A program made the translations under genes and the position numbers. This document shows positions 59,306-64,000 of a stretch of 64,000 nt of DNA, one piece after another. Numbering within the stretch: the stretch's first letter is position 1; each line of letters opens with the position of its first letter. A model generated the notes under the pieces. The model saw nothing but the letters and a program-made list of their open reading frames with translations, had not been told where the DNA came from and made no database searches. Source of the stretch: Mesostigma viride (taxonomy: Eukaryota; Streptophyta; Mesostigmatophyceae; Mesostigmatales; Mesostigmataceae); assembly GCA_009746045.1 (NCBI GenBank), contig RPFO01000197.1, forward strand, positions 62,001 to 126,000. The letters run 5' to 3'.

Positions 59306-59741
59306 GGCATCAGTAGCAAATTGTAGTAGCGGAACAATAGCCACTACATCAATGCAACAACACATCAGCCCAGCAACACAGCAGCAGCATGACCGTAGCA
59401 CAGCAGCAGCACAACTGTAGCACATCAACACGGCCGCATAGCAGGAGCACAAGTCAGCGCAGCAGCAACTTAGTATGCCGATTCCTGAATTTCCTATCAG
59501 TGGACTATAGTCCATTGATAGGAAATTCACTAATAGGCAGTACTAGCTCAGCAGCACGGCAGCAATGCAGCAGTGCATCAACACAGCAGCACGACAGCAA
59601 TACATCAGCGGCACGGCAGCAATGCAGCAACACATCAGCACAATAGCACAGCAGCAGTACGGCAGCAATGCAGCAGCAATAGCATGGCAGCACAGCAGCA
59701 GCAGCAGCACATGAGCAGCTCAATGACAACAACGCTGCTTG
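59306..59741. repeat. GCA/CAG-rich region, copy 2
   Basis: Counterpart of 47870-48305 with the same embedded 42-bp palindrome (59487-59528). Confidence 0.7.
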
Positions 59742-59745
59742 CGCT

Positions 59746-60963
59746 TCAGCAGTCGTCGTCGTCGTCATCGTCATCGGCAAGGATGAGCGCTCGCTTCCGA
59801 CGCCGGGAGGCGCCTGCGTTGTTGTTCTCCGCCACAACGTCGCTGGGTGGAACCATCTCGCGCAATCGAGCCTCGGCCAGGGTGATATCCGGCGCTTGCA
59901 ACGCAGGGACGACCACACCGGGGCACCCGCAGATCTGTGCCTCCAGCTCGTGGAGAGGCACGCAAGAAACCGCGTCCTCCTCCCAACGGGCACCCCAGTA
60001 CATGGCTACCATGTCGTTTTGCGTGTCGACAACAGCGACACGACCATGGTACCTGCCGTCCCGGCTTTCGGTGCGACCGTCCGCGGATGTCACACGCTCC
60101 GACGCCCAATGACACACGACTTGCCCTACGAGGTTGCGGCTGCCACTCTTGACCTGCAGCGTTACGCCTTCCCAGCATGCCTTCGCCATGCCGACGATGC
60201 CCTTCGAGCATTCAGCATCTTGCCACTTCACGACCGGGTGTTCCGCGTCATAGGGCACCTCCTTCAGCGCCTTTAGGCACTCCTTGGTGAGCTTTTCGTT
60301 CGCACCCAAGGAGACTCCATGGGGCGGCTGACCTCGCTTGCCCACCACTTGTGTCAAGACGAGGTCTGAGGCGGTGATGATCACCGTGTGCGCCGCAGTG
60401 GTTGGCGGATGGGGCCATTGCGCAATGTCTGTATTCCACGGGTGCCACGTGTCATGCAAATGCTTAGCGCGGTATACAAAGAGCTCAATAGAAGGTTGGC
60501 CGCCATCCTCCTTCGCAACCACCTCCTTGATGATGCCAACGAGGACTGGAGTCCACGTGAGCTTCGAGTTGCAGAGAATACCAGCTGAAGGGTGCCAGTA
60601 TAGAACAGCGGAGCCTTTCTCAACGCCTTGCATGCGCTTCAAGTAAGCGACCTTGGCTGCCATGGCCCTGTCTTCTGCCGCCCATTCCTGCTGTGTGTGG
60701 CCATCATGACGAACTCGGTCTACCAGCGGGGTGACGCGCACCGCCTCTGCGTCGACCAACGCCATGAAGTGCTCTTCTTGCGTCGGTGGTGGTTCAGGCG
60801 CTGCATCGTGCTCACGCAGGGCGGAGATGTCCGCGCGAGATGGCCACGGCAAAGGGCGCCACTCCTCAGGCACCTCCTCAGGGGCATGTGGGACTTGACT
60901 TGCGAAAAAAGGCCTTGTTTGGCTTGATGGTGTCGGGCGGAAAGTACCACTGCCAGATGCCAT
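59746..60963 (-). CDS. unrecognised 405-residue protein, copy 2
   Basis: Same product as 48310-49527 with no visible difference. Intact preservation in two transposed copies shows only that the copies are young, not that the protein is selected. The 86-base overlap with the upstream frame and the T6 run (plus-strand A6 at 60905-60910) are the same. Confidence 0.5.
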   Translation of the reverse strand: MASGSGTFRPTPSSQTRPFFASQVPHAPEEVPEEWRPLPWPSRADISALREHDAAPEPPPTQEEHFMALVDAEAVRVTPLVDRVRHDGHTQQEWAAEDRAMAAKVAYLKRMQGVEKGSAVLYWHPSAGILCNSKLTWTPVLVGIIKEVVAKEDGGQPSIELFVYRAKHLHDTWHPWNTDIAQWPHPPTTAAHTVIITASDLVLTQVVGKRGQPPHGVSLGANEKLTKECLKALKEVPYDAEHPVVKWQDAECSKGIVGMAKACWEGVTLQVKSGSRNLVGQVVCHWASERVTSADGRTESRDGRYHGRVAVVDTQNDMVAMYWGARWEEDAVSCVPLHELEAQICGCPGVVVPALQAPDITLAEARLREMVPPSDVVAENNNAGASRRRKRALILADDDDDDDDC

Positions 60964-62254
60964 GGGGCAACTTCTCGACCCTTGTTTTGATCGACTCCAG
61001 CTCCTTCCCCAGAAACTCCATGTTCAATGGTGCGAAGGCTGGGGTGTCCTGCAACATCGGAATGCGGTCTGGATCCACAAGTCGGACGCCAAACAGCGGC
61101 CGCCCCTCCGCATCAAACCTGTATGGCTGTGTCATCGCCTTCCCGCACCGTGGCGCGCCTTCCTGTCGAGTCCCCGCGGGCTGCCACGGCGTCTTTTGGG
61201 ACTCCGTGGTCCGGTAGGACAACCAGGTCTCTGTGTTGCCCTGTACCTGGAAGAAGACGGCGTGGTGCACCTTCATTGAGCGACCGCGTTTTTCAGGCAC
61301 CGGCTGTGCCGCTCCGCCGCTCCGCCGCTCCGCCGCCCGCCGGCTGCGCCGCCGGCCCGCCGCGCGCCGGCTGCCCCGCCCCGTAGCCCGTCGACAGGCT
61401 GCCCCGCCCCGCCGCATGCCAGCTGCGCCGGCCCGCCGCCCACGCGCGCCGGCAGCGCCGTTGGCCCCCCGCGCGCCGACGGCCCTGCCCCGCCGCCCGT
61501 TGACAGCCCCGCCCCGCCGCATGCCAGCTGCGCCGGCCCGCCGCCCATGCGCGCCGGCAGCGCCGCTGGCCCCCCGCGCGCCGACGGCCCTGCCCCGCCG
61601 CCCGTCGACTGCCCCGCCCCGCCGCCCGTCGACAGCCCTGCCCCGCCGCATGCAGGCTGCGCCGCCGCTGCCACCTCGCTGCGCGCTGGCTGCGCCACCT
61701 CGCCGCCCGCCGACGGCGCCGCCCCGCCGCGCACCGGCTGCCCCGCCCCGCCGCCTGTCGACTGCCCCGCCCCGCCGCATGCCAGCTGCGCCGGCCCGCC
61801 GCCCACGCGCGCCGGCAGCGCCGCTGGCCCCCCGCGCGCTGACGGCCCTGCCCCGCCGCCCGTCGACTGCCCCGCCCCGCCGCCCGTCGACAGCCCCGAC
61901 CCACCGCATGCCAGGTGCGCCGGCCCGCCGCCCGCGCGCGCCGGCAGCGCCGCTGGCCCCCCGCGCGCCGACGGCCCTGCCCCGCCGCCCGTCAACAGCC
62001 CTGCCCCGACGCCCGTCGACAGCCCCGCCCCGCCGCATGCCAGCTGCGCCGGCCCGCTGCCCACGCGCGCCGGCAGCGCCGCTGGCCCTGCCCCGCCGCC
62101 CGTCGACTGCCCCGCCCCGCCGCCCGTCGACAGCCCTGCCCCGCCGCATGCCAGGTGCGCCGGCCCGCCGCCCGCGCGCACCGGCAGCGCCGCTGGCCCC
62201 CCGCGCGCCGACGGCCCTGCCCCGCCGCCCGTCGACAGCCCCGCCCCGCCGCAT
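60878..62254 (-). CDS. Gly/Ala/Arg-rich 458-residue frame with conserved C-terminal domain
   Basis: About 320 residues of Gly/Ala/Arg repeats (translated minisatellite) are followed by PVPEKRGRSMKVHHAVFFQV and a 130-residue ordinary domain ending in WQWYFPPDTIKPNKAFF. It is uninterrupted here and split in copy 1 by a one-base deletion. The last codons overlap the 405-residue frame; removing one T from the T6 run would make a single protein of more than 800 residues. Function unknown. The repeat part may be untranslated, with translation starting nearer the conserved domain. Confidence 0.42.
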   Translation of the reverse strand: MRRGGAVDGRRGRAVGARGASGAAGARGRRAGAPGMRRGRAVDGRRGGAVDGRRGRASGAAGARGQRAGAAGMRRGGAVDGRRGRAVDGRRGRAVGARGASGAAGARGRRAGAPGMRWVGAVDGRRGGAVDGRRGRAVSARGASGAAGARGRRAGAAGMRRGGAVDRRRGGAAGARRGGAVGGRRGGAASAQRGGSGGAACMRRGRAVDGRRGGAVDGRRGRAVGARGASGAAGAHGRRAGAAGMRRGGAVNGRRGRAVGARGANGAAGARGRRAGAAGMRRGGAACRRATGRGSRRAAGRRRSRRAAERRSGGAAQPVPEKRGRSMKVHHAVFFQVQGNTETWLSYRTTESQKTPWQPAGTRQEGAPRCGKAMTQPYRFDAEGRPLFGVRLVDPDRIPMLQDTPAFAPLNMEFLGKELESIKTRVEKLPHGIWQWYFPPDTIKPNKAFFRKSSPTCP

Positions 62255-62287
62255 GCCAGCTGCGCCGGCCGGCCGCCCATGCGCGCC
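61296..62287. repeat. GC-rich minisatellite, copy 2
   Basis: Counterpart of 49860-50850, with CCCCCC in place of CCCCC near 61573. Confidence 0.85.
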
Positions 62288-62466
62288 ATGCGCTTCGCAG
62301 GTCCATTGGGATCATGAGGCCTGCGCAGAATCTCACCTCGGAGGCCCGTGCTACTTCTAGTAAGATGCTTGCATTTTCAATGCGTCACCTATATGCAGGC
62401 ATAGAGGGTGGTACATGGCGCTAGACTCATCAAGGGATAGGAGCCATGCCCTCAGCAATTACTCAC

Positions 62467-62508
62467 CTCCTGGCCCTTGCTGTTGCGGTCTCGGATGAAG
62501 ATGATGGT
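62467..62508 (-). other. candidate microexon, copy 2
   Basis: Identical to 51030-51071 with the same splice-like borders. Confidence 0.3.
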
Positions 62509-63755
62509 CTACACGCCGCCGCATGCAAACAAGGAATGAGAGACAAAGCCGTGCGAGGCCAATATGGGCACAGTGAGAGAAACAAGTCGACGCGAACCTA
62601 CATCACGAGTGTCAGCGAAGGGGACCCATGGGAGAAGTCTCCCTCCCATGGTATCATTCACGGACACACGCAGCGGCCATGGGAACAGCCAAAACAGCAG
62701 GTTCACACACGCAAGGGCAACGACCTGCAGTGCCTGACCAGCATGTCGGTCAGTTGTGATTGGCAAGGCAGAGCCACACACACCAGGTACACGCTGCATG
62801 GGCAGGGAAGACGCTCTTACATGAGAAAAAGCGAGGAAACGTGCGCGAGAAGGATATTAAGAGCGATCCGCGCTAGAAGGATGCTACAATAGCATCATAT
62901 ATTCAAGAATTAGCAAAGAAAGATGTAGAAAAGAGACAAAAGAAAGAAATACGAGAGAAAGCAAAGACAGGGAGCTGCCAAACAGGGCAGACAAAAGGTT
63001 ACGAGCGGCAAGAGTTGTGAACGCTGCACTTGATTGCTTTCTCTGACTTGTCAACTGCGAAGAGTGACTGACTTACCTCTCTGGAAATGGTATGCTCAGC
63101 ATCCCATGGTAATGAAATGGTGAGCTATGCTGTCAGACATGCCTATATAACATAGCTACCCTAGGGTCCTAATACAAAACTAGAAATCAAACCATACCGT
63201 GAGTTTCCCGGCTCGCACGGCCTCCTCCCTTTGTGCCGACGCCTGCAAACACAACGGGCCGTGGAGGAGGGTGGAAAGGTGGGCAAGTGTGGAGGAGTTT
63301 GGGGGGGACCGGGTTGAGCAGCGGTGGGGGAAAGATGTGCCGGTCATGATGTTGTCAACTACAGCTGTTGTATCGTGATTCACCTTCAATAAGTCTACTG
63401 TTCTACATCCGGTGGTGGATGGACACAAGCAATAAAGGCCCCGCCCACAACTCAGATTTCTTTAGAAAATCTACTGATCTACATTCGATGGCGCCTTCAC
63501 AGAAGCAGGAAACTCCGCCCACCGGTCAAATGTGACGCCCAACAAAGCCCCAACTTATTTCTTCAAGAAGTATACTGTTTTACATCCGGTAGTGCTTGGA
63601 CAGAAGCAATATATAATAATATAAAGCCCGCCCACAAATCGGATTTCTTTACGAAAAACCTGTTTTACATTCGATGGGGTCTTGACAGATTCAAGCAGCA
63701 ATACTCGTTTCTACCTGCGTGCGACTGCAGCGGCCGAGTGCTGCAACTTGCCTTC
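62509..63755. other. unassigned segment, copy 2
   Basis: Counterpart of 51072-52320: no recognised gene, a purine-rich patch and the diverged 100-bp tandem repeat at about 63380-63700. Confidence 0.35.
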
Positions 63756-64000
63756 ACGTCCCAGTCTTCACGTGTCAGTCCTGGTCTTCACGTCTTCACG
63801 TCTTCACGTCTTCACGTCTTCACGTCTTCACGTCTTCACGTCTTCACGACTTCACCTGAACTTGCGGCGTATCGTATCTTTGATACCTTGCATGCACGTC
63901 TTCACGTCTTCACGTCTTCACCGCGTCTTCACCTGTCTTCACCACGTCTTCACGTCTTCGCGTCTTCACGTCTTCACGGCTTCACCTGAACACCTGAACT
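63756..64000 (+). repeat. CTTCACGT minisatellite, copy 2 (partial)
   Basis: Start of the same array as 52320-53560, cut by the window end. Confidence 0.9.

Larger units (their letters stand above)
58445..64000. mobile_element. 10-kb terminal-inverted-repeat element, copy 2 (left part)
   Basis: Starts with the same end as 46019 and follows copy 1 at offsets 12,426, then 11,436 (after the site lacking the retrotransposon insertion), then 11,437 (after one extra C near 61573). Very few other differences are visible. Flanking DNA differs from copy 1, so this is an independent transposition. If the TSD rule holds, the bases before it (GATAG, 58440-58444) should recur after its right end beyond the window. 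Confidence 0.9.

Noticed and set aside
46019-64000. Segmental duplication as the source of the two 10-kb element copies
   Set aside because: Homology stops exactly at the element's left end in both copies, with different DNA outside, which indicates transposition.

Overview
This is eukaryotic, repeat-dominated nuclear DNA, and almost every coding trace belongs to a transposable element. The best pointers to the lineage are a Ty1/copia-type retrotransposon, a primer-binding site (TGGTATCGGAGC) that differs by one base from the plant initiator-tRNA-Met type, GT-AG splice signals, GC-rich coding sequence and abundant CAG/GCA repeats. A green-lineage alga fits, but this is an inference and the species cannot be fixed from the sequence. 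No bacterial, phage or CRISPR features are present.

Layout. 1-9653: a copia-type retrotransposon. Its plus-strand body (1706-9653) carries gag, zinc knuckles, integrase, protease, reverse transcriptase and RNase H. At its left, an inverted LTR plus an inverted gag fragment lie head-to-head with it. 9654-57346: a 40-bp satellite totalling about 31.7 kb (roughly 790 units), cut into five blocks by four insertions: two copies of a 2007-bp non-autonomous LTR element (14885-16891 and 31764-33770), a 1870-bp element built from nested palindromes (23367-25236), and a 10,122-bp terminal-inverted-repeat element (46019-56140). 57347-58444: simple repeats, a truncated tRNA-Ser-like sequence and a 154-bp duplication. 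58445-64000: the left 5.6 kb of a second copy of the 10-kb element.

History readable from the sequence. The LTR element inserted into the satellite (target duplication GTACA). A block of about 16.88 kb including it was then duplicated in tandem. The palindromic element entered the left duplicate only: it is flanked by CAAGG, and the right duplicate keeps the unoccupied site at 40240-40244. The coordinate offset between duplicates drops by exactly 1875 bp there (1870 + 5). The 10-kb element inserted at the right with target duplication GCCAG. Its first copy later received a 979-bp fragment of a non-LTR retrotransposon at a site that is empty in the second copy.

The most interesting items are the palindromic element with tRNA-like modules, and the 10-kb element with perfect 28-bp ends, two near-identical copies, unrecognised genes and no recognisable transposase. 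Next are the retrotransposon's unusual integrase-before-protease order and the dated satellite duplication. The very long reading frames over the satellite are artefacts of a 40-bp unit lacking stop codons in all six frames and are not annotated as genes.
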